From positions 1-64,000 of the forward strand of contig DASPIW010000060.1 in assembly GCA_035628915.1 (NCBI GenBank): a stretch of 64,000 nt of DNA. Direction: 5' to 3'. The DNA comes from JARBUG01 sp035628915. GTDB taxonomy: Bacteria > Bacillota > Sulfobacillia > Symbiobacteriales > Symbiobacteriaceae. Of the stretch, positions 1 through 8,565 are shown one piece after another; position 1 is the stretch's first letter, and each line of letters begins with the position of its first letter. The translations under genes and the position numbers were made by a program. The notes beneath the pieces were generated by a model that did not search any database, had not been told where the DNA came from, and saw only the letters and a list, made by a program, of their open reading frames with translations.

Positions 1-25
1 CCTTCGGGTGTACTTTCTGACCCAC
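1..25 (-). CDS. rpsC: Ribosomal protein S3, N-terminal fragment (cut by window edge)
   Basis: Only eight codons are inside the window. They begin with GTG at 25-23 and read M-G-Q-K-V-H-P-K, the conserved start of S3. The gene begins 2 nt after the rplV stop (TAA at 30-28), as expected for translationally coupled rplV-rpsC in the S10 operon. The rest lies off the left edge. Confidence 0.85.
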
Positions 26-27
26 TG

Positions 28-369
28 TTACTTAGCCTCCTTTTCCTTCACCATGACGGTGATGTGGGAGGTCCGCTTCAGAATCGGGAACGCCTGTCCC
101 CGCTGATGCGGATGAAACCGCTTCATGGTGGGACCCTGGTCGACGAAGCACTGGGAAACGACCAGAGCATCCTTGTTCAGGTTGAAGTTGTGCTCGGCGT
201 TGGCAGCGGCGCTCTTGATCACCTTGGCGATCGGCTCGCTGGCACGCTTCGGGATAAATCTGAGGAGCGCAAGCGCCTCAGTCACGCTCTTGCCCCGCAC
301 CAGATCGATAACGATCCGGACTTTCCGCGGGGAGATGCGGATGTGGCGAGTGCTAGCCTTCACTTCCAC
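28..369 (-). CDS. rplV: 50S ribosomal protein L22
   Basis: This 113-aa protein has the usual L22 length. It carries the hallmark N-terminal segment (RHIRISPRKVRIV near residues 8-20) and the C-terminal arginine/histidine-rich block before HITVMVKEKE. L22 binds 23S rRNA and lines the exit tunnel. The start is GTG at 369, preceded by a good GGAGGT site about 8 nt upstream. It sits between rpsS and rpsC in the S10 operon and is translated with them. Confidence 0.97.
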   Translation of the reverse strand: MEVKASTRHIRISPRKVRIVIDLVRGKSVTEALALLRFIPKRASEPIAKVIKSAAANAEHNFNLNKDALVVSQCFVDQGPTMKRFHPHQRGQAFPILKRTSHITVMVKEKEAK

Positions 370-404
370 GTGCTGTTACCTCCTTCTTGCGGACTGCAAG
401 GGCC

Positions 405-686
405 TTACTTCACGCGGCTGGACTTCTCGTCGCCGCCGTGACCCTTGAAGGTCCGAGTCGGAGCGAACTCACCCAGCTTGTGACCGACCATTTCCTCGGT
501 GCAGTACACCGGGATATGCTTGTGACCGTTGTGAACGGCGATCGTGTGACCGACCATCTCCGGGAAGATGGTGCTCGCACGTGCCCAGGTCTTGAAGACC
601 TTCTTCTCGCCCTTTTCGTTCATGGCGAGGATCTTCTTCTCAACAGAGGCGTCGATATACGGCCCCTTCTTGAGGGAACGACCCAT
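405..686 (-). CDS. rpsS: 30S ribosomal protein S19
   Basis: At 93 aa it is full length. It begins MGRSLKKGPYID and contains the family motifs TWARASTIFPEMVGHTIAVHNG and GHKLGEFAPTRTF. S19 lies in the 30S head and contacts S13 and the A-site region. The gene is in canonical order rplB-rpsS-rplV. The start is ATG with an AGGGGTG-type site just upstream. Confidence 0.98.
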   Translation of the reverse strand: MGRSLKKGPYIDASVEKKILAMNEKGEKKVFKTWARASTIFPEMVGHTIAVHNGHKHIPVYCTEEMVGHKLGEFAPTRTFKGHGGDEKSSRVK

Positions 687-705
687 TCGTTTCTACACCC
701 CTTCC

Positions 706-1539
706 CTACTTCTTCCGACGGCTCACAATATACTGATCGGACTTCTTCTTGGTCTTGCGGGTCTTGTAGCCCAGGGTGGGCTTACCCCACGGGGTGACAG
801 GGCCCGGACGTCCGATGGGCGAGCGGCCTTCGCCACCGCCGTGCGGATGGTCGACAGGGTTCATGACAGAGCCGCGGACCGTCGGGCGAATGCCAAGGTG
901 GCGAGTGCGGCCAGCCTTGCCGATCACGACGTTCTCGTGCTCGAGGTTGCCGACCTGGCCGACGGTGGCCCGGCAGGTCAGGTGGACCTTGCGCTGCTCA
1001 CCGGAGGGAAGCCGCAGGAGGGCGAAGCCGCCTTCCTTGGCCATAATCTGGGCGGAGGCGCCGGCGGAGCGGACCATCTGGCCACCGCGGCCGGGACGCA
1101 GCTCGACGTTGTGAACCAGCGTACCAACAGGGATGTTCGCCAGCGGCAGCGTGTTGCCGATTTTGATGTCGGACTGCGGGCCGGAGACGATGGAGTCGCC
1201 GACCTTCAGGCCCACGGGGGCGAGAATGTAGCGCTTCACGCCGTTGGGGTACTGGATCAGGGCGATCCGAGGGGTCCGGTTCGGGTCATATTCGATGGCC
1301 ATAACCTTGCCGGGCAGGCCGTCGAACTCGTTCCGCTTGAAGTCGATAACCCGGTACATCCGCTTGTGGCCGCCACCCTGGTGCCGGACGGTGATGCGAC
1401 CGAAGACGTTGCGACCAGCCTTGGAGGTCAGGCGCTGCAGGAGAGACTTCTCCGGCGTCGTCTTGGTGATCTCCTCGAAGGTGGGCATCGTCATCTGGCG
1501 GATACCCGGGGAAGTGGGCTTAAAGCTCTTGATTCCCAT
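706..1539 (-). CDS. rplB: 50S ribosomal protein L2
   Basis: This 277-aa L2 is full length. The conserved C-terminal segment GSVMNPVDHPHGGGEGRSPIG, which holds the histidine linked to peptidyl-transferase function, is intact, as is the KPTLGYKTRKTKKKSDQYI tail. L2 is a primary 23S rRNA binder needed for subunit association. It lies 12 nt after rplW and 19 nt before rpsS, in standard S10 operon order. Confidence 0.98.
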   Translation of the reverse strand: MGIKSFKPTSPGIRQMTMPTFEEITKTTPEKSLLQRLTSKAGRNVFGRITVRHQGGGHKRMYRVIDFKRNEFDGLPGKVMAIEYDPNRTPRIALIQYPNGVKRYILAPVGLKVGDSIVSGPQSDIKIGNTLPLANIPVGTLVHNVELRPGRGGQMVRSAGASAQIMAKEGGFALLRLPSGEQRKVHLTCRATVGQVGNLEHENVVIGKAGRTRHLGIRPTVRGSVMNPVDHPHGGGEGRSPIGRPGPVTPWGKPTLGYKTRKTKKKSDQYIVSRRKK

Positions 1540-1551
1540 CGTGTACCCTCC

Positions 1552-1842
1552 TTACAGGCCTTCGAAGACCTTGATGCTTTCGCCGGCCTTCAGCGTGACG
1601 ACGGCCTTCTTCCAGTCGGAACGCCGGCCCTGGAACTTGCCCATACGGCGAACCTTGCCGTGCATCCGCATGGTGTTGACCGATGTGACCGTGACGCCAA
1701 AGATCGTCTCGACGGCGTCCTTGATCTGGAACTTGTTGGCGTCAAGGCGAACCTTAAACGCGTACTTCGGATGCTCGCCGCTCATAGCAGCGACGGCCTT
1801 CTCCGAGATGAGCGGCTTGAGGATAATGTCGCGGACGTCCAT
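1552..1842 (-). CDS. rplW: 50S ribosomal protein L23
   Basis: The 96-aa protein begins MDVRDIILKPLISEKA, the typical L23 start, and has the IKDAVETIFGV and GKVRRMGKFQGRRSDWKKA motifs. L23 borders the tunnel exit and is a docking site for SRP and trigger factor. Its ATG overlaps the rplD stop (TAATG), which implies translational coupling. Confidence 0.97.
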   Translation of the reverse strand: MDVRDIILKPLISEKAVAAMSGEHPKYAFKVRLDANKFQIKDAVETIFGVTVTSVNTMRMHGKVRRMGKFQGRRSDWKKAVVTLKAGESIKVFEGL

Positions 1843-2465
1843 TAGCCGAGCACCTCCTCAACCTTGGCCACGGCATCCTGGGTGAGCACCAGCTTGCCGG
1901 AATTGAGCACCTCATACACGTTGAGGTTCCGGGCAGCGTTGGTCAGCACGCCGGGGATGTTGCGGGCGGACTTGTAGACGTTGGTGCTCTGCTCGCCGAG
2001 AACGAGGTAGGCCTTGCCTTCCGCCTTCAGGTTCTTCAGCAGAGCAACGACTTCCTTAGTCTTGGGGGCTTCGAGATCAAACTGATCGACGACGATGATG
2101 TCGCCGGCGGCAACCTTGGCGCTCAGAGCGCTGCGCAGAGCGGCCCGGCGGGCCTTCTTGGGCATCGTCCAGCCAAAGTCACGGGGATGGGGACCGAACA
2201 CGATGCCACCATGACGCCAGTGCGGCGCACGGGTGGAGCCCTGGCGGGCACGGCCGGTGCCCTTCTGACGCCACGGCTTCCTGCCGCCGCCAGAAACTTC
2301 AGCCCGGGTCTTGGTGTCGGAAGTACCCTGACGCTGATTGGCGAGGTACATCTGCACGACTTCGTGCATCAGTCCGGTGTTCACCTCGGCACCGAAGACG
2401 GCGTCCGAAAGGGTGATCTCCCCGACGGTGGCGCCTTCCTTATTGTAAACGGCCACTTTCGGCAT
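1842..2465 (-). CDS. rplD: 50S ribosomal protein L4
   Basis: At 207 aa it matches the L4 family length. The tunnel-loop region is clear: R-G-T-S-D-T-K-T-R-A-E-V-S-G-G-G-R-K-P-W near residues 46-65, then the conserved KGTGRARQGSTRAPHWRHGG. L4 helps form the tunnel constriction; in other bacteria it autoregulates the S10 operon. Whether it does so here is unknown. The ATG start follows GGAGGAGCAAGAC. Confidence 0.97.
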   Translation of the reverse strand: MPKVAVYNKEGATVGEITLSDAVFGAEVNTGLMHEVVQMYLANQRQGTSDTKTRAEVSGGGRKPWRQKGTGRARQGSTRAPHWRHGGIVFGPHPRDFGWTMPKKARRAALRSALSAKVAAGDIIVVDQFDLEAPKTKEVVALLKNLKAEGKAYLVLGEQSTNVYKSARNIPGVLTNAARNLNVYEVLNSGKLVLTQDAVAKVEEVLG

Positions 2466-2489
2466 GTCTTGCTCCTCCTTTCGGTACGA

Positions 2490-3128
2490 CTATCGGGCCT
2501 TGGCGGCCTTGACAGAGTCACGGATCGTAATCAGCGAACCCTTGGCGCCGGGTACGGCACCCTTGATCAGGATCAGGTTCCGGTCGAGGTCGATCTTGAC
2601 CACACGCAGACCCTGAACGGTGACCTTCTCGGTGCCCAGGTGACCAGGCAGCTTACGGCCCTTCGGAACCCGGGCCCAGGAACGCTTGCCCAAAGAACCG
2701 GGCGACCGATGGTATTTCGAGCCGTGGGCTTCAGGACCCCGGTGGAAATTCCACCGCTTGATGGCTCCGGCAAACCCCTTACCACGAGAAATGCCGCTGA
2801 CATCAACCAGGTCGCCCTCGGCGAAGATGTCGGCTTTAATCTCGTCGCCCACATTCAGGGCGTCGATGTTGTCCAGGCGGAGTTCACGGAGGAACCGGTA
2901 AACCTTGACGCCGTGCTTGGAGAAATGGCCCTTGAGGGGCCGGGTCACGAGCTTTTCCTTGATGGAGCCAAAGCCGATTTGCACAGCGCTGTAGCCGTCG
3001 GTGTTAGTCGTCTTTTTCTGTACGACTACGCAAGGCCCAGCCTCCACGACGGTGACGGGAATGATCTTGCCGTCGGCCGCGAAGACCTGGGTCATGCCCA
3101 GCTTCTTTCCAAGAATCCCTTTCTGCAC
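2490..3128 (-). CDS. rplC: 50S ribosomal protein L3
   Basis: L3 of 212 aa when read from the GTG at 3128 (VQKGILGKKLGMTQVF). That GTG has a strong GGAGGTGG site (3134-3141) 5 nt upstream. An ATG further out at 3170 would add 14 non-conserved residues and has no such site. The central L3 signature (GFAGAIKRWNF, HGSKYHRSPGS, MAGH-equivalent KLPGHLGTEKVTVQ) is complete. L3 nucleates 50S assembly near the peptidyl-transferase centre. Confidence 0.95.
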   Translation of the reverse strand: MQKGILGKKLGMTQVFAADGKIIPVTVVEAGPCVVVQKKTTNTDGYSAVQIGFGSIKEKLVTRPLKGHFSKHGVKVYRFLRELRLDNIDALNVGDEIKADIFAEGDLVDVSGISRGKGFAGAIKRWNFHRGPEAHGSKYHRSPGSLGKRSWARVPKGRKLPGHLGTEKVTVQGLRVVKIDLDRNLILIKGAVPGAKGSLITIRDSVKAAKAR

Positions 3129-3253
3129 GGAAGCCACCTCCAAATCAGTGGTCGCGGGGCTCATGAGCACTCAGTTCAGGCGGCTCAGTCCCAGCGACAT
3201 GATCGATAACACGGATCGCCTGACGACCCGGCCGGAGTAGCGATTCTCCGGAC

Positions 3254-3562
3254 TTAAAGCTTGATCTCGATGTCTACGCCCGCGGGCAGGTCCAGGCGCA
3301 TCAGAGCCTCGACCGTCTTCTGGCCGGGCTCCAGAATGTCGATCAGCCGCTTGTGGGTGCGCATCTCGAACTGCTCACGGATATCCTTTTCGCCGTTGGG
3401 GGCGGTCAGGATCGTGTAGATGTTCTTTTCGGTCGGCAGGGGGATCGGGCCGCTGACGCTGGCACCCGTCCGCTGAGCCGTCTCGACGATCTTCGCCGCG
3501 GAAGCGTCGAGGATCTTGTGGTCAAAAGCCCGCAACTTAATGCGGATCTTCTGGCTGGCCAT
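3254..3562 (-). CDS. rpsJ: 30S ribosomal protein S10 (NusE)
   Basis: The 102-aa protein has the S10 core: RIKLRAFDHKILD at residues 6-18, GPIPLPTEKNIYTIL, and the C-terminal MRTHKRLIDILEP. It functions in the 30S head and, as NusE, in antitermination with NusG and NusB. It follows tuf after about 107 nt, so the str and S10 operons are contiguous here. Confidence 0.98.
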   Translation of the reverse strand: MASQKIRIKLRAFDHKILDASAAKIVETAQRTGASVSGPIPLPTEKNIYTILTAPNGEKDIREQFEMRTHKRLIDILEPGQKTVEALMRLDLPAGVDIEIKL

Positions 3563-3623
3563 CGTTCAAATTCCCTCCCTTAGTCCAGGCCTGGAGGCTA
3601 CTCTTCAGACCACGGAGCCCACT

Positions 3624-3650
3624 GGGAGCCCCCCGTGCAAGGGGGCTCCC
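3624..3650 (-). promoter_or_regulatory. GC-rich hairpin in the tuf-rpsJ intergenic gap
   Basis: A ten-base-pair stem (GGGAGCCCCC paired with GGGGGCTCCC around a 6-nt loop) lies between the tuf stop and rpsJ. On the transcribed minus strand it has no following T-run. It is therefore more likely an RNA processing, pausing or partial attenuation structure than a full terminator. Confidence 0.5.
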
Positions 3651-3669
3651 CCAGGCTCACCAGGTGTTC

Positions 3670-4857
3670 TTAGTTGTTGATGCCGACAACGCGGCCGGAG
3701 GCGACGGTGCGGCCGCCTTCGCGAACGGCGAACCGGAGGCCTTCTTCGATCGCGATCGGGGTGATGAGTTCGCAGTCGATGGTGACGTTATCGCCAGGCA
3801 TGACCATCTCAACGCCCTCGGGCAGCTTGATGACGCCGGTAACGTCGGTAGTCCGGAAGTAGAACTGCGGGCGATAGCCGTTGAAGAACGGGCTGTGGCG
3901 GCCGCCTTCTTCCTTGGACAGAACATAGATGGTGCCGGAGAACTTGGTGTGCGGCTTGATGGAGCCGGGCTTCGCCAGAACCTGGCCACGCTCGACGTCC
4001 TTCTTGTCGATACCACGGAGGAGGACGCCGACGTTGTCACCGGCCATAACCTCGTCCAGCAGCTTGCGGAACATTTCGAGGCCGGTGGCGACGGTGACCC
4101 GGGGCTCGTCGTTCAGGCCGATGATCTGGACCTGCTCGCCGACCTTCAGGCGGCCACGCTCGACGCGGCCCGTCACGACGGTACCGCGGCCGGTGATGGT
4201 GAAGACGTCTTCGACGGGCATCAGGAAGGGCTTCGCATCGTCGCGCTCAGGGGTCGGAATGTAGGCGTCGACAGCGTTCATCAGCTCGTCGATGGCGGGG
4301 GTCCACTTGGGATCGCCGGCGAGAGCGAGGGTCGCAGAGCCCTTGATGAAGGGGATCTCGTCGCCCGGGAACTCGTAGTAGGAGAGCAGTTCGCGGACTT
4401 CCAGCTCAACGAGCTCGAGGAGCTCGGCGTCGTCAACCATGTCGCACTTGTTCAGGAACACGACCATGGCGGGTACGCCGACCTGACGGGCGAGCAGGAT
4501 GTGCTCACGGGTCTGGGGCATGGGGCCGTCAGCGGCGGAGACGACGAGAATCGCGCCGTCCATCTGAGCAGCACCGGTGATCATGTTCTTAACATAGTCG
4601 GCGTGTCCCGGGCAGTCCACGTGAGCATAGTGCCGGTTGGCAGTCTGGTACTCGACGTGGGCAGTGTTGATGGTGATGCCACGAGCCTTCTCTTCCGGAG
4701 CCTTGTCGATCTGGTCATAGGCCATGAACTGGGCGCCGCCCCGCTCAGCCAGAACCTTGGTGATGGCGGCGGTCAGGGTGGTCTTGCCGTGGTCAACGTG
4801 ACCAATGGTGCCAATGTTCACATGGGGCTTGTTGCGTTCGAACTTCGCCTTACCCAT
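3670..4857 (-). CDS. tuf: Translation elongation factor Tu
   Basis: The 395-aa EF-Tu begins MGKAKFERNKPHVNIGTIGH. GTPase motifs are intact: G1 GHVDHGKT (about 19-26), G3 DCPGHADY, G4 NKCDMVD and G5 near GSATLAL. Domains 2 and 3 are complete and end GRVVGINN. It delivers aminoacyl-tRNA to the ribosome. It follows fusA by 87 nt and precedes rpsJ, the usual place for tufA in Firmicutes. Confidence 0.99.
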   Translation of the reverse strand: MGKAKFERNKPHVNIGTIGHVDHGKTTLTAAITKVLAERGGAQFMAYDQIDKAPEEKARGITINTAHVEYQTANRHYAHVDCPGHADYVKNMITGAAQMDGAILVVSAADGPMPQTREHILLARQVGVPAMVVFLNKCDMVDDAELLELVELEVRELLSYYEFPGDEIPFIKGSATLALAGDPKWTPAIDELMNAVDAYIPTPERDDAKPFLMPVEDVFTITGRGTVVTGRVERGRLKVGEQVQIIGLNDEPRVTVATGLEMFRKLLDEVMAGDNVGVLLRGIDKKDVERGQVLAKPGSIKPHTKFSGTIYVLSKEEGGRHSPFFNGYRPQFYFRTTDVTGVIKLPEGVEMVMPGDNVTIDCELITPIAIEEGLRFAVREGGRTVASGRVVGINN

Positions 4858-4944
4858 TTTCGAAGCTCTCCTCCTTGCGGAATCTTATGGTCTCGGTCCC
4901 CGAATGGGGTTTGAAGCCAGTGGCGTTATGCAATCCGACTCTGA

Positions 4945-7029
4945 TCAGCCCTTGCCCTGAGCCTTTTCGATGATCGCCTTGGCCACGTTCTGAGGAACTT
5001 CCTCGTAGTGGTCAAACTGCATCGTGTAGGTGCCACGGCCCTGAGTGCGGGACCGGAGATCGGTAGCGTAACCAAACATTTCGGCGAGGGGGACCTGCGA
5101 GCGGATGACCTGGGCGCCCGCCCGGGCCTCCATGCCTTCAATTCGGCCGCGGCGGCTGTTCAGGTCGCCGATGACGTCGCCCATGTACTCTTCCGCCACC
5201 ACCACCTCGACCTTCATGTAAGGCTCGAGGAGGATCGGCTGTGCCTTCTGGCAGGCGGACTTGAATGCCATGGAACCAGCAATTTTGAAGGCGGCTTCGC
5301 TTGAGTCAACGTCGTGGTAGGAGCCGAAGACGAGCTGGACTTTGATGTCGATGACCGGGAACCCGGCCAGGATGCCGCTCTGCATCGCTTCCTTGATGCC
5401 GGCTTCGATCGGGCCGACGTATTCCTTCGGAACGACGCCGCCGACGATCTTGTTCTCGAAGACGAAGCCCGTTCCGGGCTCGCCGCCCATCAGGTTGATC
5501 ACGGCGTGGCCATACTGGCCGCGGCCGCCCGACTGGCGGACGAACTTGCCTTCAACGTTATCAGCCTTGCCCTTGACCGTTTCACGGTAGGCGACCTGCG
5601 GCTTGCCGACGTTAACGCCAACCTTGAACTCACGCTGCAGGCGGTCGACGATGATCTCCAGGTGGAGTTCACCCATGCCGGCGATGATGGTCTGACCCGT
5701 CTCCTGGTCGGTATACATCCGGAAAGTCGGGTCTTCTTCGGCCAGCTTCAGGAGGCTGGTGCCGAGCTTATCCTGGTCGGCCTTGGTCTTGGGCTCGATG
5801 GCGAGCTGGATGACCGGCTCAGGAAACTCCATCGACTCCAGAATGACCGGTTTGTCTTCCAGGCAGAGCGTGTCACCGGTGGCGGTGTCCTTCAGGCCGA
5901 TGACGGCGGCGATGTCGCCGGTTTCGACGTTCTGGATTTCCTCACGGTGGTTGGCGTGCATCTGGACCAGACGGCCCACCCGCTCGCGCTTGCCCTTGGT
6001 GGCGTTGTATACGTAGCTGCCGGAGTCAAGCTTGCCGGAGTAGCACCGGATGAAGGTCAGGCGACCGACAAACGGGTCCGTGGCAATCTTAAACGCCAGG
6101 GCCGAGAAAGGCTCAGCGTCGTCAGCGTGGCGGACGATGGCTTCACCGGACTCGGCGTCGACACCCTCGATGGGCGGGATGTCGATCGGAGAAGGCATGT
6201 AGTCGATCACGGCGTCAAGCATGGGCTGAACGCCCTTGTTCTTATAGGAAGAACCGCAGACGACCGGGGTGATCTTGCAGGCGACGGTCTGCTTGCGCAG
6301 GCTGGCCTTGATCTCTTCGACGGAGAGCTCCTCGCCGCCGAGGTACTTCTCCATGAGCGTGTCGTCGGCTTCGGCGGCCGCTTCGACCAACTCAAAACGA
6401 TACTGTTCAGCCAGTTCCTTCATGTCGTCGGGAACCGGGACTTCCTGAATGTCCTTGCCCTTATCGTCACCATAGACGATTGCTACGTTCCGGACCAGGT
6501 CGATGATGCCCTTGAACGTCTCTTCCGCCCCGATGGGCAGCTGGACGGGAATGGGACGAGCGTGGAGCCGCTCTTTCATCATCGAGATTACCCGGTAGAA
6601 GTCGGCACCGAGGGTGTCCATCTTGTTGACGTAGGCCATACGGGGGACCCCGTACTTGTCAGCCTGACGCCACACGGTTTCGGACTGCGGCTCGACGCCA
6701 CCTTTGGCACAGAAAACGGCTACCGCACCGTCGAGTACCCGGAGGGAGCGCTCAACTTCAACTGTGAAGTCCACGTGTCCGGGCGTGTCGATGATGTTAA
6801 TACGGTAACCCTTCCACCAGCAGGTCGTAGCAGCGGAGGTGATGGTGATGCCCCGCTCCTGCTCCTGAACCATCCAGTCCATAGTAGCGGCGCCTTCATG
6901 CACCTCGCCCAACTTGTGGGTGCGGCCAGTGTAAAAGAGAATTCGTTCGGTGGTAGTGGTCTTACCAGCGTCGATATGCGCCATGATACCGATGTTCCGG
7001 AGCATATCCAGCGTTACCTGTCTAGGCAT
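4945..7029 (-). CDS. fusA: Translation elongation factor G
   Basis: EF-G of 694 aa from the ATG at 7029 (MPRQVTLDMLRNIGIMAHID). An AAAGGGGGG site (7035-7043) fixes this start; an in-frame ATG 14 codons upstream would place the ribosome site inside the gene. The GTPase motifs AHIDAGKTTT, DTPGHVDF and NKMD are present, followed by domains II-V up to PQNVAKAIIEKAQ. It catalyses ribosomal translocation and ribosome recycling. Confidence 0.98.
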   Translation of the reverse strand: MPRQVTLDMLRNIGIMAHIDAGKTTTTERILFYTGRTHKLGEVHEGAATMDWMVQEQERGITITSAATTCWWKGYRINIIDTPGHVDFTVEVERSLRVLDGAVAVFCAKGGVEPQSETVWRQADKYGVPRMAYVNKMDTLGADFYRVISMMKERLHARPIPVQLPIGAEETFKGIIDLVRNVAIVYGDDKGKDIQEVPVPDDMKELAEQYRFELVEAAAEADDTLMEKYLGGEELSVEEIKASLRKQTVACKITPVVCGSSYKNKGVQPMLDAVIDYMPSPIDIPPIEGVDAESGEAIVRHADDAEPFSALAFKIATDPFVGRLTFIRCYSGKLDSGSYVYNATKGKRERVGRLVQMHANHREEIQNVETGDIAAVIGLKDTATGDTLCLEDKPVILESMEFPEPVIQLAIEPKTKADQDKLGTSLLKLAEEDPTFRMYTDQETGQTIIAGMGELHLEIIVDRLQREFKVGVNVGKPQVAYRETVKGKADNVEGKFVRQSGGRGQYGHAVINLMGGEPGTGFVFENKIVGGVVPKEYVGPIEAGIKEAMQSGILAGFPVIDIKVQLVFGSYHDVDSSEAAFKIAGSMAFKSACQKAQPILLEPYMKVEVVVAEEYMGDVIGDLNSRRGRIEGMEARAGAQVIRSQVPLAEMFGYATDLRSRTQGRGTYTMQFDHYEEVPQNVAKAIIEKAQGKG

Positions 7030-7082
7030 CGTACACCCCCCTTTGATTGAGTTTTTATCGTGGAGCCACAACCGTGCCTAGA

Positions 7083-7144
7083 GCGCCAGGTTGGTATGTA
7101 CCCTGGCGCGGGCTGCGGCCCAGTTTTTTCGTAGCCGCAGCCCG
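7083..7144 (-). promoter_or_regulatory. Two tandem hairpins in the rpsG-fusA gap
   Basis: Two perfect stems sit back to back: GCGCCAGG/CCTGGCGC (7083-7109) and CGGGCTGCGGC/GCCGCAGCCCG (7109-7144). On the minus transcript they fall just after the rpsG stop and before the fusA ribosome site. Neither has a minus-strand T-tract, so an RNA-level regulatory or processing role (for example S7 binding) is more likely than termination. That role is inference. Confidence 0.5.
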
Positions 7145-7168
7145 AGCAAGCGACCCGGTGTGGGCTGT

Positions 7169-7639
7169 TTACCAGCGGTAGTGAGCAAACGGCTTGTTGG
7201 CGTCGGCCATCTTGTGGACTTCTTCGCGCTTCTTCACAGCGCCGCCCACACTGTTGTTGGCGTCCGTCAACTCGGCGGCCAGCTTCTCTTCCATGGTCCG
7301 CTCTCCACGAGCGCGCGCATAGTTGATGAGCCAGCGAATACCGAGAGCCTGCCGGCGCTCCGGCCGGACTTCCATCGGCACCTGATAGGTGGCGCCGCCC
7401 ACACGACGGGGCCGGACTTCCAGCAGCGGCATGATGTTCTTCATCGCGGTCTCAAGAACGTCCATGGGTTCCTTGCCAAGCTTGGCAGCTGACGTCGAGA
7501 GGGCGGTGTAGAAAATGTGCTGCGCGGTGCCCTTCTTGCCCGCAAGCATGATCTTGTTGATAACCTTGGTGACCAGTTCCGAGTTGTAAATCGGATCCGG
7601 AATCACCTCGCGCTTCGGCACGTGGCCCTTACGAGGCAT
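7169..7639 (-). CDS. rpsG: 30S ribosomal protein S7
   Basis: The 156-aa protein begins MPRKGHVPKREVIPDPIYNS and ends KPFAHYRW, both typical of S7. It has the VRPRRVGGATYQVPMEVRP motif in the 16S-binding region. S7 initiates assembly of the 30S head. It lies between rpsL and fusA, as in most str operons. Confidence 0.98.
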   Translation of the reverse strand: MPRKGHVPKREVIPDPIYNSELVTKVINKIMLAGKKGTAQHIFYTALSTSAAKLGKEPMDVLETAMKNIMPLLEVRPRRVGGATYQVPMEVRPERRQALGIRWLINYARARGERTMEEKLAAELTDANNSVGGAVKKREEVHKMADANKPFAHYRW

Positions 7640-7738
7640 GCATGTAACCCCTTTCTCGATTAACCTTGGGCGGCGAGTATCTCCCGCTGGGAGAAGCTTG
7701 GCCGAAGGGTTCGGCTACTCTCCCCGCCCCCGGGCGGC

Positions 7739-8131
7739 TTACTTCTTGCCCTTAACCGGAGCCTGCTTCTTCTTGGCGCCGTACTTGGAGCGGGCCTGCT
7801 TACGGCCTGCGACGCCGGCGGCGTCCAGAGCGCCACGAACGATGTGGTAGCGGACGCCGGGGAGGTCCTTCACACGGCCACCGCGGACAAGCACGACAGA
7901 GTGCTCCTGCAGGTTGTGGCCGATGCCGGGAATGTAGGCGGTAACTTCGATCTGGTTGGTCAGGCGAACACGGGCGATCTTCCGCAGAGCCGAGTTCGGC
8001 TTCTTGGGGGTCGTCGTCTTCACCACCGTGCAGACACCGCGCTTGAAGGGGTTCTCCTTCAGAGCAGGAGCCGAGGACTTCTCGGCGAGAACCTCGCGGC
8101 CCTGGCGGACGAGCTGATTGATCGTCGGCAC
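7739..8131 (-). CDS. rpsL: 30S ribosomal protein S12
   Basis: This 130-aa S12 starts MPTINQLVRQGRE. It has the decoding-centre motifs TTTPKKPNSALRKIARVRL and GIGHNLQEHSVVLVRGGRVKDLPGVRYH. The lysine of PKKPNSA, associated with streptomycin sensitivity in other species, is present. The tail is lysine-rich. The ATG follows a GGAGGTGCACTAGTCCG site. It is the second gene of the str transcript after the L7Ae-like gene. Confidence 0.98.
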   Translation of the reverse strand: MPTINQLVRQGREVLAEKSSAPALKENPFKRGVCTVVKTTTPKKPNSALRKIARVRLTNQIEVTAYIPGIGHNLQEHSVVLVRGGRVKDLPGVRYHIVRGALDAAGVAGRKQARSKYGAKKKQAPVKGKK

Positions 8132-8185
8132 GGACTAGTGCACCTCCTTTCCGGAAGGAACTCGGAAGAAATATGAGGAGTTGGT

Positions 8186-8437
8186 TCAGGCGTCGAGAAT
8201 CGCAGCGACGGCTGCGCCGACTTCGATTCCACAGGCCTTTCCCAGCGCCGTCATCGTGTCAACGTGGACTAGTTCCAGACCTTTTGCCTGGGCGAGCTTA
8301 ACGATCTCCCGGGTGACGTGTTCTTCGGCGTCCTTCGCCACGAACACCATTCTGGCACTGCCCTTTTCCATGGCCTTCGCAGTCTGCTTCGTTCCGATGC
8401 TCTTTTTCCTCGCAGTCTTGAGCCGCTCCAAAGACAT
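8186..8437 (-). CDS. L7Ae-family ribosomal protein (YbxF/L7Ae-like)
   Basis: An 83-aa protein with the L7Ae/L30e/Gadd45 fold signature: T-KQT-KAMEKGSARMVFVAKDAEE and VHVDTMTALGKACGIEVGAA. The family binds RNA kink-turns; the Bacillus homologue YbxF associates with ribosomes. Its place directly before rpsL is a Firmicutes hallmark. The ATG follows an AGGAGG site. It is the first gene after the promoter at 8472-8500. Confidence 0.93.
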   Translation of the reverse strand: MSLERLKTARKKSIGTKQTAKAMEKGSARMVFVAKDAEEHVTREIVKLAQAKGLELVHVDTMTALGKACGIEVGAAVAAILDA

Positions 8438-8471
8438 CGACCAAAAACCTCCTGCTCAGGCACACTTTCAT

Positions 8472-8500
8472 ATTGTAACCGCACAGGTTTGCCTCGTCAA
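8472..8500 (-). promoter_or_regulatory. Promoter of the str operon
   Basis: On the minus strand TTGACG (8500-8495) and TACAAT (8477-8472) are separated by exactly 17 bp, about 35 nt upstream of the L7Ae-like start codon. This is a near-consensus sigma-A promoter. It probably drives L7Ae-like-rpsL-rpsG-fusA-tuf and onwards into the S10 genes. Confidence 0.85.
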
Positions 8501-8565
8501 GAAAAAGAGCCCGTTGGAAGCAGTTCTCCGCGTATTTTCGCGCGTTCACGCGCGTTTTCGGGCAT

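Noticed and set aside
5314..7050. 578-codon plus-strand frame opposite fusA
   Set aside because: Antisense shadow of EF-G, with composition rich in D, V and G as expected from complementing its codons.
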